From CAJQQY01 sp964352225 (GTDB lineage Bacteria > Bacteroidota > Bacteroidia > Chitinophagales > Saprospiraceae), in NCBI GenBank assembly GCA_964352225.1, contig CAYGRM010000105.1, positions 1-17,904 on the forward strand: a stretch of 17,904 nucleotides of DNA, given 5' to 3'. Of the stretch, positions 1 to 7,529 are shown one piece after another (the stretch's first letter is position 1; each line of letters begins with the position of its first letter). The notes beneath the pieces are model-generated. The model was not told the origin of the DNA. It searched no databases and was given only the letters and a program-made list of their open reading frames with translations. Both the position numbers and the translations under genes were made by a program.

Positions 1-9
1 CTTTTTCAT
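1..9 (-). CDS. Start of the next secreted-type gene (partial)
   Basis: On the minus strand an ATG at 9-7 is followed by AAA AAG, giving MKK, the same opening as the signal peptides of the two paralogues upstream. The bases around it resemble those around the starts at 1674 and 2867. Its ATG overlaps the TGA stop of the preceding gene as ATGA, the usual arrangement for translational coupling. Only three codons are visible, so the product is unknown; a further signal-peptide protein of the same operon is an inference. Confidence 0.4.
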
Positions 10-587
10 GATTTTGTATTATTTAAGTTTTGACTCAGTAATTGCTTAGCTTTTTTATGAAATGTTTGGGTTTCTAATTTAAAATAAACCTGAAACTTCA
101 ATTCACCTGCCTCATGTTTTTGTTGAAAATGGAAAGTCTTTTTTCCTTGTGGTTTAACTTCCGTCAAATACAGTTCAGCACATTGAACCCCACCCAAATT
201 ATCCCCTTTTTCAGAATGAATAACACGAGCGTGAAAATTAGATTCACACAGGACAACACTTTGATTGGGAAGATTTTCCCCACATTTAGGAGGGAAAAAA
301 TAGGTCCAAGTGCCTGTCTTATTGATCAATAATTCATTGCCTTTTATCCATCTATGATAATGGTCAGGGTTTAGTTTCCATTGCTTAGCCCCAGTAAACA
401 TGAAGGGAGATGGGTTATGGTTTTCACCACTCTCGGGGTCAAAACATATTTTTCCAGGTTTTACACTTATCTCACCGCAAAATGCTTTAAGAATTTCAAG
501 TGAACTTTCTTTCTCATTTTCAAAAACTATTTTTTCGATGGTAGCGGTCACATAGACCGTGTAATTGAAGTTTTGCATGGTTTGCAT
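6..587 (-). CDS. Leaderless third paralogue of the secreted Cys-domain family
   Basis: This 193-residue protein consists almost entirely of the domain found at the N-terminus of the two genes upstream: NFNYTV near the start, TIEKIV, a tryptophan-tyrosine stretch followed by FPPKC, a VVxCxSN motif and FQQxHE near the end. Conserved cysteines include those in the AFCGE, ICFD, PPKC and VLCES motifs. Function is unknown. Unlike its relatives it has no signal peptide. No ATG, GTG or TTG lies in frame upstream, although the frame stays open to about 818. The 26 codons before NFNYTV include KVIAFVGF, which may be a decayed leader. It also lacks any C-terminal extension and ends soon after the domain. 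Its stop overlaps the next gene's start (ATGA). It could be a degenerating copy, or a cytoplasmic partner or antagonist of the secreted versions; I cannot tell which. Confidence 0.7.
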   Translation of the reverse strand: MQTMQNFNYTVYVTATIEKIVFENEKESSLEILKAFCGEISVKPGKICFDPESGENHNPSPFMFTGAKQWKLNPDHYHRWIKGNELLINKTGTWTYFFPPKCGENLPNQSVVLCESNFHARVIHSEKGDNLGGVQCAELYLTEVKPQGKKTFHFQQKHEAGELKFQVYFKLETQTFHKKAKQLLSQNLNNTKS

Positions 588-671
588 TTGATATTTAGTG
601 TTATGGTTAAAGCCAACAAAAGCAATAACCTTTTCGTAATTTTTAATTTTGAGAGAAGGATAATCTAATAA

Positions 672-740
672 TTTAGAGTCTTTTAGAATTTTTGTTATTG
701 CCCTTCCTGTTTTTTTGCAAAAATTGTAAAAGACTCTAAA
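672..740. repeat. Long inverted repeat between two paralogues
   Basis: Arms at 672-694 and 718-740 match at 22 of 23 positions as an inverted repeat, with a 23-base spacer. It starts 4 bases after the stop of the 745-1674 gene and lies about 85 bases before the next start. Neither strand has a clear T-run after the stem, so it is not a textbook intrinsic terminator. It could be an mRNA-processing or attenuation hairpin inside the operon, or a small palindromic mobile repeat. Confidence 0.7.
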
Positions 741-744
741 ATGA

Positions 745-1674
745 TCATTGAGTGAAACTTCCGTGAGTGCAAGAAAACTGACACCATTTTGTAATCTCCG
801 AACAAAGCGATTGAGAACTTATTTTTAAACAATTTTTGTAAAACCTATGGCAATCCTCTGCACATTTTATTGTGCTTTTAGGCTTTTTGCCTCCTCCATT
901 ATTCGGTTTTGCATTTAAGTAAGCTGTAAATTTTTCTCGAAGCTGAATAGATTCGTTAACTAAAGATTTTTGTTGAGCCTCCTTCAAGTTATCGGCATTA
1001 TTAAGACGGGTTTCTATATCCTCATACTTCTTCATAAGAAGTTGTAATTCTAATTCTTCAGATTTAGATGATTGGTAAGTAGTTACGGTTTCAATTCTAA
1101 AATGAACCACAAATTTTGACCCGCCAGATTCATGTCTTTGTTGAAACTGAAAAGTCTTTTCCCCTTGCTGTTTCACCTGATTTAAATAAACATCATTGAA
1201 ACATGCCCCCCCGCAAGGTTCATTTAATTTGTCATCCGGATCATGTGGCATATCCCTTTCATCTAAATTTGATTGACATCTTACAACAGTTTGATGGGAA
1301 GGGTCTTTGTCACATTTTGGAGGAAAATAATAAGTCCAAGAGCGGGTATAGTTTATAGGCAAAACATCACCTTTTTTCATTCGGTGGTATTGGTTAGGTT
1401 TCAATTCCCATTTGCCAATTCCAGAATAGTTAACTGGGGGATGATCTTCTCCAGTATCAACATCAAAACATACATAACCTGGGATAACTTTAATTTCTCC
1501 GTAGATTTCTTCTGTTTTATCCGAACTTCCATCGTAAGCATTTACGCAAACGATTTTTTCGATAGTGGCTTTAACATTTACTGTGTAATTGAAGTTATGA
1601 GTTTGAATTTGTGCTTGAATTACACTTTGATTAAGGATTGCGAATAGAGCAATCAATGATATTATTTTTTTCAT
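745..1674 (-). CDS. Secreted Cys-domain protein with coiled-coil and Cys-rich tail
   Basis: I place the start at 1674 because it gives MKKIISLIALFAILNQSVIQAQ, a clear signal peptide matching the start of the paralogue at 2867; the frame is open 17 codons further upstream without purpose. The mature protein begins with a beta-rich domain of about 170 residues (NFNYTV to HFRIETV) with cysteines in the KIVCV, YVCFD, PPKCD, VVRCQ and PCGGAC motifs. A charged helical stretch likely to form a coiled coil follows (SKSEELELQLLMKKYEDIE onward), then a GGGKKPK linker and a C-terminal segment with six cysteines in about 40 residues. The domain is nearly identical to that of the next gene, but everything after VTT differs completely. 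It is probably exported and disulphide-bonded. No known family is recognised and the function is unknown. Confidence 0.8.
   Translation of the reverse strand: MKKIISLIALFAILNQSVIQAQIQTHNFNYTVNVKATIEKIVCVNAYDGSSDKTEEIYGEIKVIPGYVCFDVDTGEDHPPVNYSGIGKWELKPNQYHRMKKGDVLPINYTRSWTYYFPPKCDKDPSHQTVVRCQSNLDERDMPHDPDDKLNEPCGGACFNDVYLNQVKQQGEKTFQFQQRHESGGSKFVVHFRIETVTTYQSSKSEELELQLLMKKYEDIETRLNNADNLKEAQQKSLVNESIQLREKFTAYLNAKPNNGGGKKPKSTIKCAEDCHRFYKNCLKISSQSLCSEITKWCQFSCTHGSFTQ
1077..1404 (-). repeat. 328-bp perfect direct repeat, copy A
   Basis: This stretch is identical base for base to 2258-2585. It encodes the C-terminal half of the shared domain. Beyond 1405, towards the gene start, the copies differ at scattered positions; before 1077 they are unrelated. 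The sharp edge falls at the domain boundary, just after the VTT codons. Confidence 0.9.
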
Positions 1675-1787
1675 GATTGTATTTTTTATGAGAAAGTTAA
1701 TCCAGAGTTTATTTTTCAAAATCAAACTACTGAATTAACCTTCCCTATTTTAGTTTATTTATGAACCGTTCCTAATTGACTTTTAGG

Positions 1788-2867
1788 TTATTTATATTCT
1801 TTTTTGAGTGGAGGTTTAGATCTGGACAAATCACTTATTGTGGCATGTCCACCACACATAACCCTAAATGTTTCTTCCAAAAATATTAGCGACTTTCCAT
1901 CTACACAATCATTATTAACCTGACATCGAGCCCAATCACAAAATGCTGATTTACAATGAGCATCCACAGAAGTAGGTCCTGGAGTTGATTCCCACCAATC
2001 ACAGAATCTATCAACTGGATTCTTTTTTTGGGCTTTCATAGTTTTAATCATGCTTTGTTTTTCAAAAACATAATCCTCATATATTTTTCCTTTTGCTAAT
2101 GCTATTTCCTTCTTATCTCCTGTAAACAAATTAAATTCTACAGATTTGCGTCCATCTTGAAAGAATATATAGCTTACACTTTTATCCTGATTAGACATTA
2201 AATACAAAGGGGTAGGAGTTAAACCACTAACTTTTTTAAATATGAATTGATCCATTAAAGTAGTTACGGTTTCAATTCTAAAATGAACCACAAATTTTGA
2301 CCCGCCAGATTCATGTCTTTGTTGAAACTGAAAAGTCTTTTCCCCTTGCTGTTTCACCTGATTTAAATAAACATCATTGAAACATGCCCCCCCGCAAGGT
2401 TCATTTAATTTGTCATCCGGATCATGTGGCATATCCCTTTCATCTAAATTTGATTGACATCTTACAACAGTTTGATGGGAAGGGTCTTTGTCACATTTTG
2501 GAGGAAAATAATAAGTCCAAGAGCGGGTATAGTTTATAGGCAAAACATCACCTTTTTTCATTCGGTGGTATTGGTTAGGTTTCAACTCCCATTTGCCAAT
2601 TCCAGAATAATTAATTGGTTGGTGATCTTCTCCTCTATCGACATCAAAACATACATAACCTGGGGTAACTTTAATTTCTCCGTAGATTTCTTCAGTATTA
2701 TCTGAATTTCCATCGTAAGCATTTACACAAACGATTTTTTCGATAGTGGCTTTAACATTTACTGTGTAATTGAAGTTTTGAGATTGAATTCGTGCTTGAA
2801 TTTGTGCTTGAATGGCACTTTGGTTGAGGATTGCGAATAGAGCAATCAATGACATTATTTTTTTCAT
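1788..2867 (-). CDS. Secreted Cys-domain protein with a different C-terminal region
   Basis: A 359-residue protein with a signal peptide (MKKIMSLIALFAILNQSAIQAQ). Residues about 31-203 are the same domain as in the gene downstream, with cysteines at 47, 73, 125, 137, 158 and 162. Compared with that gene, a 12-bp tandem duplication adds four residues just after the leader. From residue 204 the protein is unrelated to its neighbour: about 90 residues of mixed character (MDQFIFKKVSG, then VSYIFFQDGRKSVEFNLF), then a tail with seven cysteines and several tryptophans (FCDWWE, CKSAFCDWARC, NDCVDG, MCGGH). It lies 172 bp after the ricin-lectin gene and 113 bp before its paralogue. A constant head with an exchanged tail suggests a secreted protein whose C-terminus carries the specific activity or target. 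Function unknown. Confidence 0.8.
   Translation of the reverse strand: MKKIMSLIALFAILNQSAIQAQIQARIQSQNFNYTVNVKATIEKIVCVNAYDGNSDNTEEIYGEIKVTPGYVCFDVDRGEDHQPINYSGIGKWELKPNQYHRMKKGDVLPINYTRSWTYYFPPKCDKDPSHQTVVRCQSNLDERDMPHDPDDKLNEPCGGACFNDVYLNQVKQQGEKTFQFQQRHESGGSKFVVHFRIETVTTLMDQFIFKKVSGLTPTPLYLMSNQDKSVSYIFFQDGRKSVEFNLFTGDKKEIALAKGKIYEDYVFEKQSMIKTMKAQKKNPVDRFCDWWESTPGPTSVDAHCKSAFCDWARCQVNNDCVDGKSLIFLEETFRVMCGGHATISDLSRSKPPLKKEYK
2258..2585 (-). repeat. 328-bp perfect direct repeat, copy B
   Basis: Identical to 1077-1404 at every base. The first difference is at 2586 (c here, t at 1405). Perfect identity in one half of the domain beside visible divergence in the other half points to recent gene conversion or unequal recombination rather than one simple duplication. 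Confidence 0.9.
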
Positions 2868-3039
2868 GATTGTAATGGTTTAATGGTTTGTTAATTGTAA
2901 TTGATTAGAGGTCTATCTTTGACTGCAAATTTTAAGACTCAATGTTTAATTTTATTATAATATGATGATTGAAGATTAATTTGAAATCAAAGTGATGGCA
3001 ACTATTAGCCAAAGAAAAAACGTAAGAGTACATTTATTT

Positions 3040-5250
3040 TTAGAGCTTTGAAATCGAAAAATAAACCCGATAAGAGTTATTATTTGATTTTACTAGTTTC
3101 GAAAAAGTGTTGGTATTATTGAAGATTTCATGGACTGTTCCAATTGAATCATCCTCTCCTCCTTGTTTTTGGTAGGACACCAAATCAAAAAGATCACCAA
3201 CAGTTTTTCTTGCTTCTTTGCAAGGCAAAAATGGATTGAGAACCCTGCCAAAATAATTATCCATATAATCCGCCTCCCACCCTGTGGTGAAAACCCGGTA
3301 GGATTTTCCTTTCGGCAAATACACTTTCACATGCAAGTCAAATGGGAAAAGATATTTGGCTTTAGGGTATTTATTTTTAAGGAAATAAAGTCCATACTCC
3401 CAAGCCTCACCCAAACCGTAGGATAAAAAATCCTCGTCCTCCACCAACTCGTTTAAGAAAAACCATTTTCCTCCTAAGTCAGCGAATAACCTGAATTCTC
3501 CAGGATCGCCATCATTTCCTTCCTCTTTGTCTAAAATTTCTATTTTTTCGAGTGTAATTTTTAGTCCTTCAATTTTGAAATCCGAAGCTATACCATGGGT
3601 TCTGCTATCATCCCAATACAAATAAAAGGTCTGTGCAAAAGTGACATCATTAGCTACGTTTTTAGTTTTCCATGGCATTTTAATTACTATGTGAGGCTCG
3701 TGTTGAATTGCTGTTCCATTTTCGAAAACTAAAACTTCTGGCTGCCCAAAAGAATCCCCGGGTCGTCGAGTCCAACCCCATTTTAATTTGGCCGTAGGAC
3801 TTGGTTTTGGCAATTCATGTTTGAAAGTAATTTGATAATCTTTTTCAGCCATGTTAATAGGTTGACCAAAATCATGTAGCTTTTTATTATTCCAGATCAC
3901 ATTTCCATCACTATTTGCATAGACATCACACCTTGTGGCGAAATACCACGGTAAATTATTTTGATCTCCAAAAGGCGCATATTTTTCTGGTAAATCTCTT
4001 TGGATACCCACCAAAAAAGGAGGATGTATTTCTGTTTTTGCTGGAGGATGCCCTCTGTCCCAAATCCACATGCCCTCTACATGTACCCAGTCATTGATGG
4101 TTGGCCAATTCCAAAACTCATCCCTTCGACTGTGTCCTTTCGAATAAAACCCAAAACTCTTTCCTTCTTTACAGGCTTCTGAAGCTGGATTCCTTCTGTT
4201 ATTTTGACCAACACCACTTTCCCACTCCACTTCAATGTCATTTTGATATTTAAATTTTTTGGAAGTACTATCGAATTGTTTTCCAAGTAAAAAATAATAT
4301 GCAGGATCAGGTTTCACCTTAAATGTAAAATCATGTGTGAAATGAAAAAAAGGAAAATCCTGAGTAGCAGGAGTCGAATAATTATCTGTTATTCTTCCTT
4401 CCAGTATTTGAATATTTTTTTCAGGAAATAAAGTTTTTCCATTAGGAATTATTGTCTCACCAACTGTCCGCCATTCTGGAAATAATCCTGAAATATTTCT
4501 ATCATCATCCACACCTAAATGCCCTAAAATTCCCATATCAGAAACCAAGTCTGCAAAACATTCTGAAGTATAGCCACTATCAGCTGCCCGACTATCTGGA
4601 TTTCGTTCTGAGTAGGCTTTTGTAAAAAACCAAAGCTCATGATCATCGCCGCTTTTTTGAGTAATTTGCAATTCAAATCCCTTGATCGTTGGAATTTTTT
4701 TCCCAAAAACATTTACTGACCCCATCAAAGGATTGTCTAGTTTTATTACTTTTCCAGGCAGCAGGAATGGTTCTATAAAATAATACCCCGAAGCACTTTC
4801 TTCAATTAATCTCCATTTTTGAAGCTCTCTTTTTGAGGGAATTTCTGATGGGGTTGCTGCTTTTTCGAGAACCAATATCCCTGTGGAAATCTCTTCGGTT
4901 AAGGTCAAAAACAAGTCCTGTGATCTTGTTTTTATTCGAACTATTGATGGGTCTTCTCTATCTTGTTGCAATATAAAAACCTCATCAAAAAATCCTGTAT
5001 TGACATTAGCCCAGATATGTTGTCCAACTGGAATTTGCCTTATATCATTAGGTCTCGCTTTAGGTCGCATTGCCTTTCTACCTGATTTTGAAAGAATAAA
5101 ATATGGTCGTCCACTTTTTATTTCAGATGTATTGTTATTTAGTACCTCAGCTACCTTTGGTGCTTTGTTAGGTGGTGTGTTTGATGGTGGCACTTGCCCC
5201 AAAAGATTTAGAGCCATTACTTGAACCATCACAAATAATATCTTTTTCAT
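3040..5250 (-). CDS. Secreted protein with ricin-like beta-trefoil region
   Basis: A 736-residue exported protein. Residues 1-19 form a signal peptide (MKKILFVMVQVMALNLLGQ), followed by a proline-rich linker (PPSNTPPNKAPK). Residues about 45-212 read like a ricin-type beta-trefoil lectin: repeated blocks that end in a hydrophobic-tryptophan pattern (LQKW at 143-146, ELWFF at 205-209). The middle region contains H390, D398-R-G-H401 and E407-I-H409-P-P, a histidine/acid cluster that could bind metal; I believe related motifs occur in other uncharacterised secreted proteins but cannot name the family. Residues about 565-736 (ITLEKIEIL, acidic EEGNDGDPGEF, closing SYRVYFSISKL) match in size and pattern the domain of the downstream paralogues. 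The gene follows the SGNH hydrolase gene by 29 bp, so they are probably co-transcribed. Carbohydrate binding is likely, catalysis unproven. Confidence 0.75.
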   Translation of the reverse strand: MKKILFVMVQVMALNLLGQVPPSNTPPNKAPKVAEVLNNNTSEIKSGRPYFILSKSGRKAMRPKARPNDIRQIPVGQHIWANVNTGFFDEVFILQQDREDPSIVRIKTRSQDLFLTLTEEISTGILVLEKAATPSEIPSKRELQKWRLIEESASGYYFIEPFLLPGKVIKLDNPLMGSVNVFGKKIPTIKGFELQITQKSGDDHELWFFTKAYSERNPDSRAADSGYTSECFADLVSDMGILGHLGVDDDRNISGLFPEWRTVGETIIPNGKTLFPEKNIQILEGRITDNYSTPATQDFPFFHFTHDFTFKVKPDPAYYFLLGKQFDSTSKKFKYQNDIEVEWESGVGQNNRRNPASEACKEGKSFGFYSKGHSRRDEFWNWPTINDWVHVEGMWIWDRGHPPAKTEIHPPFLVGIQRDLPEKYAPFGDQNNLPWYFATRCDVYANSDGNVIWNNKKLHDFGQPINMAEKDYQITFKHELPKPSPTAKLKWGWTRRPGDSFGQPEVLVFENGTAIQHEPHIVIKMPWKTKNVANDVTFAQTFYLYWDDSRTHGIASDFKIEGLKITLEKIEILDKEEGNDGDPGEFRLFADLGGKWFFLNELVEDEDFLSYGLGEAWEYGLYFLKNKYPKAKYLFPFDLHVKVYLPKGKSYRVFTTGWEADYMDNYFGRVLNPFLPCKEARKTVGDLFDLVSYQKQGGEDDSIGTVHEIFNNTNTFSKLVKSNNNSYRVYFSISKL

Positions 5251-5279
5251 TGTCAGTTTTTTTAAAAAGTTATTGAAAA

Positions 5280-6878
5280 CTATTTCTTGAAATGTCTAAC
5301 TAGGGATTTAAAAATCAATTTTTTATAGACCTCATGCCCATCGGGATTGGGATGCATAGTTCCCATGAAATCTCCTTGATTTTCGCAAGATTCTGTAGCA
5401 CCTATGAAATAGGTTTGATTCGCACAATAACCATGTCCCCAAAATTCATTGGAAATATTGGATATGTAATTCCATCCATTTAGAGAACAAGTCTTTTGAA
5501 TAGTTTTATTGAGTTCATTTCCAAAATGGATCAGAAGATTAATTTCGTAATTTTCTATGCTCACCAAACTGATTTCATCCAAAGTAACCTTGCCAAGATC
5601 CAGATCAATGTCAAAATTTAGAAACTCAAAAATTCCACAAGTTTCATGTGATTTTTTATCATCATCAGAGAATAAGCCTATAGGATAGCCCACCATAAAA
5701 ATATCAGAAGGATCTACGTTTAGAAGAAACTCTATTTGACTTTTGAGGGTTTGATATTTTTGAGGTAGTTCAAGTAAGCGATTTTTAAGTTCCTGAACAT
5801 TCCCTTCCTTCAAATATTTTATCACACTTGTATTCAGGACGGGACCAAATCCAAGGTCATTGCCTCCTATTGAAATAATCAAGGCATCCAGTTTTTTATT
5901 TCCCAAAATTCTTTTCATTTCCTGAACTTGACCAAGTCCCTGCCAGGTATGTTGTTTATTGATTAATCCATCATCTATTTTAGCTCCTGAAGTTGGGAGG
6001 AAAATTATTGTTGGTTCAAGTAAATGATATACTCCGTTTCTTTTCCACTCTTGATTTCCTAGTTTTTTCACTCCAGTATAAAATCCAGACCTTCTAGAAC
6101 GATGAGCCAATGGTTCCATCCACGAAGCTGTCCCCCATGAATAATCGCTGCCACCGCTTAATTTATTAATTAAACCATCAATAGTAAGTGTTGCTGTTGC
6201 GGATTCGCAAATTCCTTCCTGAACCAATCCTGAACTCAAAAAACCCTCTGGATTGCCTTCGCCCGAAGCGAAAGAATCGCCCATAATTCCAATGTAATAA
6301 TGGTGCACCATGACCTTCTTGACTTTGATCTCCTGCCGAGTTGCATGTTGAATGATCAACTTTACTTCGTACAATCCATCGCTTGGTAAGGAAAGTTTTA
6401 CCTCGCATAATGATTTAAATTGTTGGGCTGGATCACCATTATTTTGAATTTCTTTTACTTCTCTAAAATCATTTTCTAAACTTTTTATTTCCCATCGGAA
6501 TTTTTTGATTGAATAGGGAATCTTTGAAATAGAGGTTACCACAGGTTTAAAGCCCGTAGATTGGTCACCCTGAACAACTACCTTAGTTTCAACAGAAAAA
6601 TTATCACAATAACTGCAAAACAATTTCAATTCAGGATTCAGATATTCATACTCATATTGGTGAGTAATTTTGTTATATTCTTTCGCTGAATTTCTAATGA
6701 TATGCGTTTCGAAGGTTGTAGATTTAGCTACTTCCGGAGGTCCCTCAGGTGGTGCGTCTCTTGGAGGGGCAGAAACTTGAGCTTCTCCGGCTAGCGAAAA
6801 AATCACTAAAATCAGAACCCAAAAGTTCGATTGTAAATTGAGTTTCTTTTGTCTATTTGGTTTATTGAAGTCTTTCAT
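5280..6878 (-). CDS. Secreted SGNH/GDSL-family hydrolase
   Basis: A 532-residue protein with an N-terminal export signal (a basic start, then hydrophobic residues about 19-30 ending AGEAQ) and a proline-rich linker (APPRDAPPEGPP). Residues about 55-190 look like a beta-rich accessory domain. The SGNH catalytic domain follows: block I GDSFASGEG with nucleophile S202, an LAHRS motif near 257-261, block III GGND with N340, and block V HPNPDGH with the catalytic H509. The residue three before H509 is glycine rather than aspartate, so the enzyme may use a Ser-His dyad, as some esterases of this superfamily do. Such proteins hydrolyse esters, for example lipids or acetylated polysaccharides; the substrate is not evident. 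As first gene of the run with a lectin-like partner 29 bp downstream, deacetylation of a glycan is a reasonable guess. Confidence 0.85.
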   Translation of the reverse strand: MKDFNKPNRQKKLNLQSNFWVLILVIFSLAGEAQVSAPPRDAPPEGPPEVAKSTTFETHIIRNSAKEYNKITHQYEYEYLNPELKLFCSYCDNFSVETKVVVQGDQSTGFKPVVTSISKIPYSIKKFRWEIKSLENDFREVKEIQNNGDPAQQFKSLCEVKLSLPSDGLYEVKLIIQHATRQEIKVKKVMVHHYYIGIMGDSFASGEGNPEGFLSSGLVQEGICESATATLTIDGLINKLSGGSDYSWGTASWMEPLAHRSRRSGFYTGVKKLGNQEWKRNGVYHLLEPTIIFLPTSGAKIDDGLINKQHTWQGLGQVQEMKRILGNKKLDALIISIGGNDLGFGPVLNTSVIKYLKEGNVQELKNRLLELPQKYQTLKSQIEFLLNVDPSDIFMVGYPIGLFSDDDKKSHETCGIFEFLNFDIDLDLGKVTLDEISLVSIENYEINLLIHFGNELNKTIQKTCSLNGWNYISNISNEFWGHGYCANQTYFIGATESCENQGDFMGTMHPNPDGHEVYKKLIFKSLVRHFKK

Positions 6879-7529
6879 TGCATTAAAGGTTTTTAAAAGT
6901 TATTTAAATCTGTTTTCTTAAAACCCCTTCTGGAGTTACTTAACTAAATCTTTGAAAAGAGTGAAAGATATATTTTGGAGTGATTGATTAATAACTCAAA
7001 TTTAGAGGCAAAGCTCTATTCGTTTATTTGAAATTTCAATTCAAATAAATATTTTTTAATTTAATATTAAGATAATTCCTCATTTCTAAAATTATTTCTG
7101 AATCAAAACTGACTACACCATCTTCTCCAATTCAGAGTCGATTTATAAAAAGAACTGCACAGGAATCCAATTCGAAAAATCAAAAGTATGCTGAAAGTAT
7201 TCTCAGACATTATTGATTTCTTTTTGCAAAATCACTTGCCTGTTTGCCGAGGTGATTTGTAAATTCAGATTTCCTATTGGGATTGGAATATCCAATTTTA
7301 GAATGGTGAGCTTATTAGTAGATGAGAAAATAACAAAACATTCACATTTTCTATTTTATAGAATATTCTTAAAAAAGAATTAAAAAAAGGAGGAGTATTA
7401 ATTAGTTTATCGATAGTCAGCTAATGATAGTTGGTTTTGTAAAGGAAAACTTAACAGATGCTATCTCATAAGTCCAAATTTTATAGACGTATCTCGCAGA
7501 AAGACAAATCCGTGTGTGTGACTGTCAAG
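6879..7529. other. 650-bp stretch without a gene
   Basis: No convincing coding frame or tRNA is visible. It holds a perfect 10-bp inverted repeat at 7023-7032 and 7040-7049, followed on the plus strand by a T-rich run, a small palindrome (ATTGG-N5-CCAAT) near 7284, and the candidate promoter at 6997. It separates the secretion operon from the mobile-element genes and may include the far junction of the element, but no repeat of the 11.0 kb sequence was found here. Confidence 0.5.
6997..7004 (-). promoter_or_regulatory. Possible TAnnTTTG promoter for the secretion operon
   Basis: The minus strand reads TAAATTTG, an exact match to the Bacteroidota -7 consensus, about 120 bp before the hydrolase start. 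No convincing TTG element lies at the usual distance upstream, so this is only a candidate. Confidence 0.3.

Noticed and set aside
672..740. Intrinsic terminator of the 745-1674 gene
   Set aside because: The stem is strong but no T-run follows on the minus strand.
1273..1647. Plus-strand frame of 124 codons
   Set aside because: It is antisense to the conserved domain of the 745-1674 gene, recurs shortened in the duplicate at 2454-2705 only because the DNA is duplicated, and has no protein-like features.
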